A stretch of DNA of 64,000 bases from Flavobacterium aquidurense (GTDB taxonomy: Bacteria > Bacteroidota > Bacteroidia > Flavobacteriales > Flavobacteriaceae), in contig FNPS01000006.1 in NCBI GenBank assembly GCA_900107365.1, forward strand, positions 296,808-360,807, given 5' to 3'. Made by a program: the position numbers and the translations under genes. This document shows, piece by piece, positions 19,024 to 27,992 of this stretch (position 1 is the first letter of the stretch; each line of letters opens with the position of its first letter). The notes beneath the pieces are model-generated. The model did not search any database, was not told the origin of the DNA, and worked only from the letters and a program-made list of their open reading frames with translations.

Positions 19024-19836
19024 TTAAACAATAAATAAATTTGCAATATCTACAACTTGTTGTGTTGAAAGTGGCTCATCGTAAGCTTCTGATCCTGCGG
19101 CGGCTCCAAATAAACTAGCGGTATTATATCCTGCCTGCATTGTAACACCTTCGCCATCATACACGGCTTGTGTTGCTGCTGGCATTCCGGTACCTCTCTC
19201 GGCATTCGATATCCAGCCTTTTAATCCGCGTAATCGTCGTACTTCTGAGGCATGTCTTGCCTCAACAGAATGAATTTGCAAAGCAGCAGTTAGTAAATCT
19301 GGTGTTGAAATCAAATTAGCAGCCTGACCTTTATAGGCTCTCACACCAGTATCTTCAAAAGCTTGGGCCAATGCCAAAAACGTTGGATAATCTCCAAAAG
19401 GATTAAATGCGCCTCCAACAGTAAAGTCGAAAGTGGGTTTTGGAACAAAATTAGCACTCATTGTTCCGCCTAGTCCCGCAATTAAGAATTTTACGTGATC
19501 TGATTCGTGTGCGGCAATTTGTTGAAAAACTTTTCTGTCGCGTCCGCCGTTTTCAGATGCCGGGATTACTCCAGAATCTAACGCCATCGCATAAAATTCA
19601 TTTTCAAGATATTCTAAAGTCAAAGCAAATTGCAGTGCTCCAATTGGAGTGGCTGGTGTTGCAGTGATGTCTTTTGCTAATGCTTTATTGGCTAAAGCTG
19701 ATAATCCGAATGGGATAGAAGCCATTGCCAGATTTTTTCCAATATTTCCGAACTGATTAAAACTGTCTCTTCTCGAACCAGTGCTTCTCATTAAACTATC
19801 ATCAGTGAAGGTTTCTATAAATTTTAAGATATTCAT
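19024..19836 (-). CDS. Ferritin-like domain protein (A)
   Basis: 270 residues. After an N-terminal basic and hydrophobic stretch, a four-helix ferritin-like domain is recognised by two pairs of Glu/His motifs: LEYLENEFY and AAHESDHVKF in the first half, FEDTGVRAY and SVEARHASEVRRL in the second, which would form a di-metal site. This is the family also called desiccation-related protein or PF13668. There is no strong Sec signal; RSTGSRRDSFNQFG gives a degenerate twin-arginine look. It lies 26 bases after its paralogue. The substrate and true function are unknown. Confidence 0.8.
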   Translation of the reverse strand: MNILKFIETFTDDSLMRSTGSRRDSFNQFGNIGKNLAMASIPFGLSALANKALAKDITATPATPIGALQFALTLEYLENEFYAMALDSGVIPASENGGRDRKVFQQIAAHESDHVKFLIAGLGGTMSANFVPKPTFDFTVGGAFNPFGDYPTFLALAQAFEDTGVRAYKGQAANLISTPDLLTAALQIHSVEARHASEVRRLRGLKGWISNAERGTGMPAATQAVYDGEGVTMQAGYNTASLFGAAAGSEAYDEPLSTQQVVDIANLFIV

Positions 19837-19862
19837 AATTTCTAATTTTTAGCTGGTTAGGA

Positions 19863-20615
19863 TTAAGGTAAATATTTAGCAGTAAATTTTGTAGTAATGA
19901 AACCTCCTGCAATTGGTAAAATTTTAGAAGGATCGCTGGCAACGTCTAAACCTGTAGAAGTATTTACAATATCATCACCTGCAAAATCATTTGAATTTGG
20001 GTTAATCAAACTTCTGATAGCGGAAGCGTGTCTGGCTTCTACCGAAACAATTTTCCCGGCCAACAATAAATAATCAGCACTTTTAATCAGTTTTCCGGCT
20101 CCGTTGTACGCAGCCACTCCTGTATCTTCCAAAGCTTTTGCCGTTGCAAGAACTTCAGTACGACTGTTGAAATTTAGAGAGCCATAATTAAATGCCAAAG
20201 AAGGAAGTAATTGTGAACTCGGATCAGGAAGGGCTCCTGTCAGCGCCGCTTTGAAAAAATCTCTGTGAATTACTTCATGATGATATAAGTCAGTCAAAAC
20301 TTGTTTTTCGATAGTATTAAAAGTAGAGTTGAAATTAGAGGCGTTTACAACTTTAGTATAAAAATCAGCTTCTAATTGTTCCAGTGCATAGGCATAAGTC
20401 AATACTCCAAAATCTCCAGAGCCTAAATCAAAGACACCATTTTTTATTCCGGGCAGGGTATTGTCCTGCATATCATTATCATTATCATTGTCGCTGCAGC
20501 CAGCTAAAACCAAACCTGCGCCAACTAGTGTTAAGCCGCTGAGCTTTAGAAAGCTCCTTCTGTTATTCAAGGAAGGGTCAACTTCATGAATTTTAACTTC
20601 GTTTTTCATAATCAA
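19863..20615 (-). CDS. Ferritin-like domain lipoprotein (B)
   Basis: 250-residue paralogue of the downstream gene. The N-terminus has a twin-arginine motif (NNRRSFLKLSG, R19-R20) and a lipobox ending LVLAGC with C40, then an Asp/Asn-rich linker. The metal-site motifs are again paired: LEQLEADFY and YHHEVIHRDFF, then LEDTGVAAY and SVEARHASAIRSL. It is likely exported folded by Tat and membrane-anchored. It precedes gene A in one unit closed by the terminator at 18974-19003. An inverted repeat GTTAATA/TATTAAC (20629-20635, 20649-20655) lies just upstream of the start. Confidence 0.82.
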   Translation of the reverse strand: MIMKNEVKIHEVDPSLNNRRSFLKLSGLTLVGAGLVLAGCSDNDNDNDMQDNTLPGIKNGVFDLGSGDFGVLTYAYALEQLEADFYTKVVNASNFNSTFNTIEKQVLTDLYHHEVIHRDFFKAALTGALPDPSSQLLPSLAFNYGSLNFNSRTEVLATAKALEDTGVAAYNGAGKLIKSADYLLLAGKIVSVEARHASAIRSLINPNSNDFAGDDIVNTSTGLDVASDPSKILPIAGGFITTKFTAKYLP

Positions 20616-20769
20616 GGTCTTTTAAAAGGTTAATAACATATATTAAGGTATTAACGAGATTTTTGTAAGAGCGGTTTTGAATAATCGACGTTTTTTTAAT
20701 TTTTTTCTAAAAAGCCTTATAATTTTAAATACTGGTAGGTGTTTTTTGTTTTATTTTAGGTAATTCTAC

Positions 20770-20777
20770 TATATTTG
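20770..20777 (+). promoter_or_regulatory. Promoter -7 box of the LacI-family gene
   Basis: TATATTTG, with a TTG 21 bases upstream, 25 bases before the ATG. Confidence 0.6.
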
Positions 20778-20802
20778 TACTAATTACATAAAATTTTAAT
20801 AG

Positions 20803-21828
20803 ATGAAAGCTAAAGCAACTCTAAAACAAATTGCGAAAGAACTTGGTGTTTCTGTATCTACGGTGTCTAAGGCACTAAATGATAGCCCGGAAATTAGTGA
20901 GCAAACGAAGGTGAAGATTAAAGAGTATGCCAAACTCAAAAATTATAAGCCTAATGTTATTGGTCTGAATCTGAAGAATCGTAAAACCAAAACAATTGGT
21001 GTAATTATACCTAATATATTAAATTCCTTTTTTGCAAAGGTTTTTAGTGGTATCGAGAAAGTTGCCGATAAAAAAGGATACAATGTAATTACCTGTATTT
21101 CGAATGAATCTTTGGAAAAAGAAATTCATACTCTTGAAATGTTGAGCAACGGAACTATTGACGGATTTATACTTTCGGTTTCTGAAGAAGCTCAAAAATT
21201 ACAGGATTACAGTCATTTTTCTGCTATTATTAATGATGGAACTCCGATTGTAATGTTTGACCGAATTGCAGATGAAGTAGAATGTGACAAAGTTGTAGTA
21301 GATGATTTCGATTCAGCTTTGAATTCAACACAACATTTGATCAATTTAGGCTGTAAAAATATTGCCTTAATTTCTTCAGTAGATAATTTAAGCGTTGGAA
21401 AATTAAGAGCTGACGGATATTTGAAAGCTTTGGCAGATAACAATATTCCGGTAAATGAAAAAATTATTCTTCGTACAGATTCTGAAGAGGATATGAAGAA
21501 TAAAATTGATGCCATTTTTGATAATAAAATTGATGCGATTTTTGCTTTGGATGAAAATGATTCCGTTGCAGCATTAAGAGTGAGTTTGAAAAAAGGATAC
21601 AAAGTTCCGGAAGATATTTCAATAATTGGTTTTGCAGATGGAATTTTAGCGTCAAGACGTTTGTCGCCAAGTTTAACAACGGTTAGTCAACACGGAATTG
21701 AAATTGGAGAAGTTGCCGCCAGACAACTAATCAAACGTTTAGAAGAATCTGATGAGGAAACTTCGGATTACGAAACGATCGTTATTAAGACAAAGTTGAA
21801 AGAACGAGAGTCTACTAGAAAAGCTTAA
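20803..21828 (+). CDS. LacI/GalR-family transcriptional regulator
   Basis: 341 residues. The N-terminal helix-turn-helix with hinge reads TLKQIAKELGVSVSTVSKAL and continues with the YKPN segment, as in LacI/GalR proteins. The rest is a periplasmic-binding-protein-like sensor domain starting at KTKTIGVIIPNI, with the C-terminal lobe motif ISIIGFADG and SLTTVSQHG. The ligand and target are not evident. Divergent neighbours are the two ferritin-like genes; no sugar catabolic genes are adjacent. Own promoter and terminator suggest a single-gene unit. Confidence 0.92.
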   Translation: MKAKATLKQIAKELGVSVSTVSKALNDSPEISEQTKVKIKEYAKLKNYKPNVIGLNLKNRKTKTIGVIIPNILNSFFAKVFSGIEKVADKKGYNVITCISNESLEKEIHTLEMLSNGTIDGFILSVSEEAQKLQDYSHFSAIINDGTPIVMFDRIADEVECDKVVVDDFDSALNSTQHLINLGCKNIALISSVDNLSVGKLRADGYLKALADNNIPVNEKIILRTDSEEDMKNKIDAIFDNKIDAIFALDENDSVAALRVSLKKGYKVPEDISIIGFADGILASRRLSPSLTTVSQHGIEIGEVAARQLIKRLEESDEETSDYETIVIKTKLKERESTRKA

Positions 21829-21850
21829 TCATAAAATATATCATAAAAAA

Positions 21851-21872
21851 GGACTGTTCGAAAGAACAGTCC
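21851..21872. terminator. Bidirectional terminator between LacI gene and polA
   Basis: Stem GGACTGTTC/GAACAGTCC with a GAAA tetraloop, six A's before and seven T's after. The genes are convergent. Four to five copies of AAAATCT follow at 21889-21920. Confidence 0.9.
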
Positions 21873-21925
21873 TTTTTTTATGGAGAGATAAAATCTAAAA
21901 TCTAAAATCTAAAATCTAAAATTGC

Positions 21926-24778
21926 TTAATGCGCCGCTAACCAATCTGCACCCATACCTAATTCAACATCCAAAGGAACACTCATCATAAAAGCATTTTC
22001 CATCTCATGTTTAATCATTGGCTGGATTTTTTCTAATTCGTCATTGTGCACATCAAACACAAGCTCATCATGAACCTGAAGCAACATTTTAGATTTCCAG
22101 TTTTCATCTTTTAGCTTTTTGTGAATGTTGATCATCGCAATTTTTATCACATCGGCGGCACTTCCCTGAATGGGCGCATTTACAGCATTTCGCTCAGCGG
22201 CACTTCTCACCACAGCATTTGCCGAGTTAATGTCTTTTAAATAACGACGACGTCCTAAAATCGTTTGCACATATCCTTTTTCACGTGCAAATTCTATTTG
22301 TTCGCTGATGTACGATTTTAATCTAGGATATGTTTTATAATAAGCTTCAATCAAAGCAGCACTTTCGCTTCTTGATAATGAAGTCTGATTGCTCAATCCG
22401 AAAGCAGAAACACCATAAATAATTCCGAAGTTTACCGTTTTAGCATTACTTCTTTGTTCGCGTGAAACTTCTTCTAAAGGCACATCAAAAACTTTAGCGG
22501 CAGTTGCTTTGTGGATATCTTCTCCGTTTTTGAAAGCGGCGATCATATTTTCTTCACCACTTAAGGCAGCGATAATTCTTAATTCTATTTGCGAGTAATC
22601 GGCAGAGATTAAAGTATGATTCTCATCGCGCGCGACAAAAGCTTTACGAATCTGGCGTCCTCTTTCGGTACGAATCGGGATATTTTGTAAGTTAGGATTG
22701 TTAGAGCTCAAACGTCCTGTTGCGGCAACAGTTTGCATATAATCGGTATGAACGCGTAATGTTTTCTTGTCTACTTGTTCCGGCAAAGCCAAAATATAAG
22801 TGCTTTGTAATTTTACCATTTGACGCCAATCCAGAATTTCCTTTATAATAGGATTGTCATTAGCTAAATACATCAAAACATCCTCACCAGTCGCATATTG
22901 ACCGGTTTTGGTTTTCTTTTGTTTGGCACCACCAATTTTCATTTTATCAAATAAAACATCTCCCAATTGTTTTGGAGAAGCCAAATTGAATTTCTCACCA
23001 GCAGTTTCATAGATTTTTTGTTCCAAAGATTTAATTTCGACCTCCATTTCGGTCGACATTTGTTTTAGAAAATCAACATCAAGACGAATTCCTTCTGTCT
23101 CCATTGCTGCTAAAACGCTTACTAACGGAATTTCGATTTCATCGAATAATTTTTTGGTTTCCGTTTTATCTAATTCGGTTGTAAAAAGTTCTTTTAATTG
23201 AAAAGTTACATCAGCATCTTCAGCAGCATATTCCTTAATATCTTCAAGGGCGACATCACGCATTGTAATTTGATTTTTTCCTTTCTTACCAATTAAAGTT
23301 TCAATAGATTTTGGAGAATATTTCAAATAGGTTTCAGATAAAATATCCATATTATGACGCATATCCGGATTGATCAGATAATGTGCAATCATGGTATCAA
23401 AAAGTTTTCCTTTTACATTAATACCGTAATTAGAAAGAATTTTTAAATCGTATTTTAAATTCTGACCAATTTTTTCAATGTTTTCATTCTCAAAAAACGG
23501 TCTGAATTTTTCAATTAAAGTTTGAGCTTCTTCCTGGCTTTCCGGAAACGGAACGTAATAGCCTTTTCCTTTTTCATAAGAAAACGAAATCCCTACCAAT
23601 TCAGCATGTAAGGCATCTAAGCCAGTAGTTTCAGTATCAAAACAAACTTCAGTCTGTTTTTGCAAGTTTTGCAAAAGCAATTTAATTCCTAAATCACCTT
23701 CGATGGCTTGATAGGAATGGGGTGTGTTTTCTAAAGTATTGTAAAATGAAGTTCTTTCTGTTTCAGTATTTTCATCAGAAGTTGCTCCGCCTCCAAACAA
23801 ATCAAACTGATCTTCATTTTTAGGTTGTGGTTTTTTGTATAATTTAGCATCAGAAGCTGGAGCTGCCGAAGTTGCTAATTCATTTCCGCCACCTACTTTA
23901 AATAAATTATCAAACTGTTCCGCCATTCTTCTGAATTCTAGTTCCTGAAAAATAGCATCTGTTTTTTCGATGTCTGGACGCGAAAGTTCGTAGTCGTCTT
24001 CATTAAAGACAACGTCACAATCACAAATAATCGTCGCCAGTTTTTTAGATAAAATTCCTTTTTCTTTATTGGCTTCAATGTTTTCTTTCATTTTGCCTTT
24101 TAGTAAATGTGTATTATCTAAAAGGTTTTCCATCGTACCAAATTCTTTCAGGAATTTTTTTGCTGTAACTTCACCAACACCTGGTAATCCAGGAATATTA
24201 TCAACAGCATCTCCCATCATTCCCAAAAAATCGATTACTTGCTCCGGTCTTTCGATTTCAAATTTTGCCAAAACTTCAGGAACGCCCCAAATTTCGATTC
24301 CATTCCCCATTCGGGCTGGTTTGTACATGAAAATGTTCTCAGAAACTAATTGGGCAAAATCCTTATCAGGTGTTACCATATAAACTTTGTAGTTTTCTTT
24401 TTCTGCTTGCTTTGCAATTGTTCCAATTAAATCATCGGCTTCACAACCTTCTATTTCAATGATCGGAATGTGCATTGCTCTTAAAAGTTCCTGAATATAA
24501 GGTACGGCGATTTTTATTGCTTCTGGAGTAGCGTCACGATTGGCTTTATATTCGACAAACATTTCTGTTCTTACATGACTTCCGCCTTTATCAAAAGCCA
24601 CAGCCAAATGATCCGGTTTTTCACGTTTTATAACATCCAAAAGCGAGTTCATGAAGCCCATGATCGCTGATGTATCCATTCCTTTTGAGTTAATTCGTGG
24701 GTTTTTTATAAAGGCATAATAACCACGGAAAATTAGCGCGTAAGCATCGAGAAGAAAAAGACGTTTTTGAGTTGACAT
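21926..24778 (-). CDS. polA: DNA polymerase I
   Basis: 950 residues with all three domains: 5'-3' exonuclease (about 1-290; LFLLDAYALIFRGYYAF, AFDKGG, PDKDFAQLV), 3'-5' exonuclease (about 350-540; CFDTETTGLD with the catalytic DxE, IGQNLKYDL, YAAEDAD) and polymerase (SADYSQIELRIIAALS, RSNAKTVNFGIIYG, LQVHDELVFD). Unlike many bacterial Pol I enzymes, the proofreading residues are intact. It fills gaps in repair and removes RNA primers. Convergent with the LacI gene; no neighbour suggests an operon. Confidence 0.98.
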   Translation of the reverse strand: MSTQKRLFLLDAYALIFRGYYAFIKNPRINSKGMDTSAIMGFMNSLLDVIKREKPDHLAVAFDKGGSHVRTEMFVEYKANRDATPEAIKIAVPYIQELLRAMHIPIIEIEGCEADDLIGTIAKQAEKENYKVYMVTPDKDFAQLVSENIFMYKPARMGNGIEIWGVPEVLAKFEIERPEQVIDFLGMMGDAVDNIPGLPGVGEVTAKKFLKEFGTMENLLDNTHLLKGKMKENIEANKEKGILSKKLATIICDCDVVFNEDDYELSRPDIEKTDAIFQELEFRRMAEQFDNLFKVGGGNELATSAAPASDAKLYKKPQPKNEDQFDLFGGGATSDENTETERTSFYNTLENTPHSYQAIEGDLGIKLLLQNLQKQTEVCFDTETTGLDALHAELVGISFSYEKGKGYYVPFPESQEEAQTLIEKFRPFFENENIEKIGQNLKYDLKILSNYGINVKGKLFDTMIAHYLINPDMRHNMDILSETYLKYSPKSIETLIGKKGKNQITMRDVALEDIKEYAAEDADVTFQLKELFTTELDKTETKKLFDEIEIPLVSVLAAMETEGIRLDVDFLKQMSTEMEVEIKSLEQKIYETAGEKFNLASPKQLGDVLFDKMKIGGAKQKKTKTGQYATGEDVLMYLANDNPIIKEILDWRQMVKLQSTYILALPEQVDKKTLRVHTDYMQTVAATGRLSSNNPNLQNIPIRTERGRQIRKAFVARDENHTLISADYSQIELRIIAALSGEENMIAAFKNGEDIHKATAAKVFDVPLEEVSREQRSNAKTVNFGIIYGVSAFGLSNQTSLSRSESAALIEAYYKTYPRLKSYISEQIEFAREKGYVQTILGRRRYLKDINSANAVVRSAAERNAVNAPIQGSAADVIKIAMINIHKKLKDENWKSKMLLQVHDELVFDVHNDELEKIQPMIKHEMENAFMMSVPLDVELGMGADWLAAH

Positions 24779-24839
24779 AAAAAAAATATTAGTCTGTAAA
24801 AATAAACAATTGGGTTCTCAAAAATTAAACTAAAAAGAT

Positions 24840-24965
24840 TTTTTTTGCACCATGTAAGTTATCAAAGTTCATTTTATTAATTCAACGTCCCCTTATATGT
24901 GCTGCTATATTGTTAACCAAACTATTGGCGCCCTGTTGAGCGCCACTATTAAATGAACTTATATA
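24840..24965. other. Structured stretch in a 325-bp gene-free gap (candidate ncRNA)
   Basis: The gap 24779-25103 holds no convincing gene. Within it AAGTTCATTT (from about 24865) pairs with AAATGAACTT (ending 24960), enclosing about 75 bases with a GGCGC/GCGCC hairpin and an 8-base loop (24927-24944). A TTTTTTTTGCACC sequence precedes it, resembling the end of a -7 box. A long stem with an internal open region would fit a 6S-like RNA, but this is not established. The last 75 bases are the promoter of the small gene at 25104. Confidence 0.35.
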
Positions 24966-25028
24966 GCTTATATGGTCCACCTGCGCAAACCGTTAATGTC
25001 AAGTTAAAGTATTTATAGTGATGCATTT

Positions 25029-25063
25029 CTTCATTTAGCCTTCATTTTACAGGGGTACATTTG
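25029..25063 (+). promoter_or_regulatory. Promoter with 11-bp-period direct repeat (site 1)
   Basis: CTTCATTT occurs at 25029-25036 and again at 25040-25047, a period of 11, as for OmpR/PhoB-type response regulators. Seven bases after the second repeat (CTTCATTTT, ending 25048) comes the -7 box TACATTTG (25056-25063). The repeats occupy the -33 region. Same geometry as site 2 at 27558-27592. Confidence 0.7.
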
Positions 25064-25103
25064 ATCTGTAAAATAAAAGGTATTAATTTAAATCTTAGAA
25101 ATC

Positions 25104-25322
25104 ATGAGAAATTTATTGATGTTATTAGTAGCGGTTTTAGGAACAAGTGTAATGGTGCATGCATTTCCTCCTGCTGTAAAAGTTGGCCCTGCAAAAGAAG
25201 TAAAAGAACTTCCTGCAAAAGAAGTTAAAGCTACAAAACACCCAAAAAACAAAGCTGATAAAAAAGCAAAATCAGCAAAAACAGAAGCTCCAAAAGCAGA
25301 AACAGCGAAAGTGAAAAAATAA
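25104..25322 (+). CDS. Small secreted Lys/Ala-rich protein 1
   Basis: 72 residues: signal peptide with hydrophobic core LLMLLVAVLGTSVMVHA, then a mature part of about 50 residues made almost only of K, A, P, E, V and T (for example KNKADKKAKSAKTEAPK), strongly basic and probably disordered. It is related to the 60-residue protein at 27634-27816 in signal peptide, composition, promoter and terminator. The two flank a two-component system. No known function; possibilities include binding acidic polymers or envelope components. Confidence 0.72.
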   Translation: MRNLLMLLVAVLGTSVMVHAFPPAVKVGPAKEVKELPAKEVKATKHPKNKADKKAKSAKTEAPKAETAKVKK

Positions 25323-25395
25323 GCATTGCTTTTGTTTTGTTTTCGAAGAATTCTAAAGGAGACAAAACAGGAATAATGGTTATGGAATGTGGATG

Positions 25396-25427
25396 AAAAA
25401 GCTGATGAAGAAATTTGTCAGCTTTTT
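25396..25427 (+). terminator. Terminator after small protein 1
   Basis: Stem AAAAAGCTGA/TCAGCTTTTT, 12-base loop, then further T's. Its sequence is related to the terminator at 27883-27911 (both contain GCTG, GAAATTT and CAGCTTTTT). Confidence 0.8.
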
Positions 25428-25507
25428 TTGATTCGTTAATTTTTTAATAATGCGTAGCAGGACTTTTTTTAATTGCTTAAATTTAGTTACGCTTAAAAGC
25501 TGTTTTT

Positions 25508-26182
25508 ATGAATATTTTAATTGTTGAAGATAATAAAGAACTTGCTGTAGAGGTTTACGATTTTTTGTGTAACGTTGGGTACATATGCAAAATAGCGAAT
25601 AATTGCAGTGATGCTCTTGAAGAAGTAGCAAGTAACGATTATGATGCAATGCTGCTTGATCTTGGTTTGCCTGACGGAGATGGTTTTGATATTTTGAAAA
25701 CCATTCGCAAAACTAAATCTAAAATGGCTGTAATTGTCTTAACGGCACGAGGCGAATTAGATGACAGGATAAATGGTCTGCATTTGGGTGCCGATGATTA
25801 TTTGACGAAACCATTTGCGTTAACCGAATTAAGTGCAAGATTGTTTGCGGTTATCCGTAGAATCCATGGTTTTACTTTGAACAATTTAGAAGTACACGGA
25901 TTTTTATTACAACTTCAGGATTATAAAGTTAGTTATAATGATATTCCAATTAGCTTAACTAAAAAAGAATTTGATATTTTTCAATATCTGGTTTTGAATA
26001 AAAATCGTGTTATAACAAGGTTACAACTAACAGAACATATTTGGGGAGATATTTTAGAAGTCAATTCTGATTCCAATTTTATTGATGTGCATGTTCGAAA
26101 TCTTCGAAAAAAACTGGATAAACACACTTCTATAGATTGGTTCGAAACGGTTCGAAATGTGGGTTATCGTATAAACGAATAA
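25508..26182 (+). CDS. OmpR/PhoB-family response regulator
   Basis: 224 residues: receiver domain (1-120) with acidic residues E7/D8, phospho-acceptor D51 in MLLDLGLPDGDG, T79 and K101 in TKPF; then a winged-helix DNA-binding domain (about 130-222) with SLTKKEFDIFQYL, IWGDILEVNSDSNFIDVHVRNLRKKL and VRNVGYRI. The sensor kinase gene follows after 10 bases. This subfamily binds tandem direct repeats spaced by 11 bp, exactly the pattern in the promoters of the small genes on both sides. Confidence 0.95.
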   Translation: MNILIVEDNKELAVEVYDFLCNVGYICKIANNCSDALEEVASNDYDAMLLDLGLPDGDGFDILKTIRKTKSKMAVIVLTARGELDDRINGLHLGADDYLTKPFALTELSARLFAVIRRIHGFTLNNLEVHGFLLQLQDYKVSYNDIPISLTKKEFDIFQYLVLNKNRVITRLQLTEHIWGDILEVNSDSNFIDVHVRNLRKKLDKHTSIDWFETVRNVGYRINE

Positions 26183-26192
26183 ATAGGTTTCT

Positions 26193-27530
26193 GTGAAAAT
26201 AAAACACCAATTAGCCATTTTTAATGCACTAACGCGATTGTTGGTGATTTTGGTTTTGTGGTTAATGCTGCCTATTTTGGTTGAAAATGTGGTATACAGA
26301 CACATTAATAATGGATTAGTAGAAAAAAAGAAAAAATTTATTGATCATCTAAATAAAAAAGAAATCAATGATTTTATCGAAAATTCAGATGATTCTACCG
26401 AAACGTATTCTCAGTTTTCAACTTTGCATAGCGAATTTTTGGTGCTTTCTAAAATTACCGGGAAACCGCATCAGAAAAAAACAACTTTCAGTAACGATTA
26501 CCGGATAATTGAAGGCGAAGAAAATGAATACCGAATCCTGCAGTATCATTTCACTTATGAAAATCAAGGTTATCAATTGGAAATAGGAAGCAGTTTAAGT
26601 GAAGTAAACGATCTAACTTTTATCATTCGGTTGTTTATTATTATCGTATTGGTTGTTATTCTTTTAGTCACTTTTCTGGCAGATACTGTTTATATCGAAT
26701 ATTTGCTCAAACCTTTTTATAAAATTATTGATACTAAAATTAGGCGTGTCAACGAACCTGAAGCTTTTGATCATACTCCTATTAATGCAAAATCACGCGA
26801 TTTTAGAGAATTAGATTTGGTTTTAAACCAGATGATGGATCGTATTGGGGAGCTTTTCAAAAAAGAAAAACAATTTATCTCTAATGTTTCTCATGAACTT
26901 TTGACTCCAATTGCTTTACTTAAAAACAAGTTTGAAAATTTATTGCAAAATGATTCTTTAGATGACAATGCAATTGATAAAATTGCCGGAGCACTAAGAA
27001 CTTTAGATATGCTGAAAAAAATCATCAATAATTTATTGTTGATTTCCAGAATTGAAAACAATCAATATGAAGCGAATGAAAAAATCAATTTTAAAGAGAT
27101 TTTAAATGATTTGCAGGAAGACTTACAAGATCGAATCGAGGATAAGGAAATTCAGTTTTCAAACCAGATTAAACATGATTTTATCTTCACAGGAAATAAA
27201 ACGTTGATTCATATTTTGATTTATAATTTAGTAACCAATGCCATAAAGTATAATAAGCCGGAAGGCAGTATCGTAGTTGAAGATGGTTTTAATAATGGTC
27301 AATATTTTATTGCCATTAAAGATTCTGGTATTGGAATGAATGCTTCTCAAATCGAAAAAGTATTTAATAGGTTTACCCGAATAAGTTCTGATCAGGACGG
27401 GCAGGGTTTAGGACTTGCCATTGCCGAAAGTATTGCTGTTTTTCACCGAATAGAAATTAAGGTTACTTCTGAAATTAATGAAGGATCGAAGTTTACGCTT
27501 TTGTTTCCTGAAGTGCATTTGCATAATTAA
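26193..27530 (+). CDS. Sensor histidine kinase
   Basis: 445 residues starting with GTG. Membrane segments are at about 12-34 and 141-163, with an extracytoplasmic sensor of about 105 residues between them. Then a linker, HisKA with phospho-acceptor H234 (NVSHELLTPI), and an HATPase domain with N box around 345-354 (NLVTNAIKYN), G1 DSGIGM (377-382) and G2 GQGLGLA (403-409). It should phosphorylate the regulator encoded just upstream. The sensed signal is not evident. Promoter site 2 begins 28 bases after its stop. Confidence 0.94.
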   Translation: MKIKHQLAIFNALTRLLVILVLWLMLPILVENVVYRHINNGLVEKKKKFIDHLNKKEINDFIENSDDSTETYSQFSTLHSEFLVLSKITGKPHQKKTTFSNDYRIIEGEENEYRILQYHFTYENQGYQLEIGSSLSEVNDLTFIIRLFIIIVLVVILLVTFLADTVYIEYLLKPFYKIIDTKIRRVNEPEAFDHTPINAKSRDFRELDLVLNQMMDRIGELFKKEKQFISNVSHELLTPIALLKNKFENLLQNDSLDDNAIDKIAGALRTLDMLKKIINNLLLISRIENNQYEANEKINFKEILNDLQEDLQDRIEDKEIQFSNQIKHDFIFTGNKTLIHILIYNLVTNAIKYNKPEGSIVVEDGFNNGQYFIAIKDSGIGMNASQIEKVFNRFTRISSDQDGQGLGLAIAESIAVFHRIEIKVTSEINEGSKFTLLFPEVHLHN

Positions 27531-27557
27531 AAGTTAAAATTTCAAAAGTATTTCAAT

Positions 27558-27592
27558 CTTCATTTTGTCTTCATTTTCCGATTATATCTTTG
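27558..27592 (+). promoter_or_regulatory. Promoter with 11-bp-period direct repeat (site 2)
   Basis: CTTCATTTT at 27558-27566 and 27569-27577 (period 11), then seven bases, then -7 box TATCTTTG at 27585-27592. Spacing is the same as in site 1, and the distance from box to ATG differs by one base (41 against 42). Confidence 0.7.
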
Positions 27593-27633
27593 AGCTATAA
27601 ATAATAAGATAATAATCATAAAAACTTAAAATC

Positions 27634-27816
27634 ATGAAAAAATTAGTAATGTTAGCAGTAGCTGTTTTAGGAACAACTGCAATGGTAAGCGCTCAAACAA
27701 CTCCAGCACAAACAACTCCTGTAAAAGAAGCTAAAGCTCCTAAAAAAGACAAAAAAGCAGACAAAAAAGCTAAAAAAGCAGAAGCTAAGCCAGAAGCAGC
27801 AAAAGCTCAAAAATAA
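27634..27816 (+). CDS. Small secreted Lys/Ala-rich protein 2
   Basis: 60 residues: signal peptide KKLVMLAVAVLGTTAMVSA, cleaved before QTTPAQ, then a Lys/Ala-rich tail (KKDKKADKKAKKAEAKPEA). It is a paralogue of the 72-residue protein at 25104-25322. Both carry a VAVLGT core in the signal peptide and ADKKAK in the mature part. It directly follows the histidine kinase gene but has its own promoter with the repeat site. Confidence 0.72.
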   Translation: MKKLVMLAVAVLGTTAMVSAQTTPAQTTPVKEAKAPKKDKKADKKAKKAEAKPEAAKAQK

Positions 27817-27882
27817 TACAGCATAAGTTTATTTATAGACTTTATTGTGGATTAAAAGGTTTTAAAAAATTTGGTAGAAAAG

Positions 27883-27911
27883 AAGCTGGTGGAGAAATTT
27901 ACCAGCTTTTT
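27883..27911 (+). terminator. Terminator after small protein 2
   Basis: AAGCTGGT, a 10-base loop, ACCAGCTT, then T's. Related in sequence to the terminator at 25396-25427. Confidence 0.82.
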
Positions 27912-27992
27912 GTTGTTATTTGAGTTAAATTTTTGATAATAAAAAGCAATAAAATTTTCATTCTTTGTTACTTTGCTTAAAACTACACCTAC

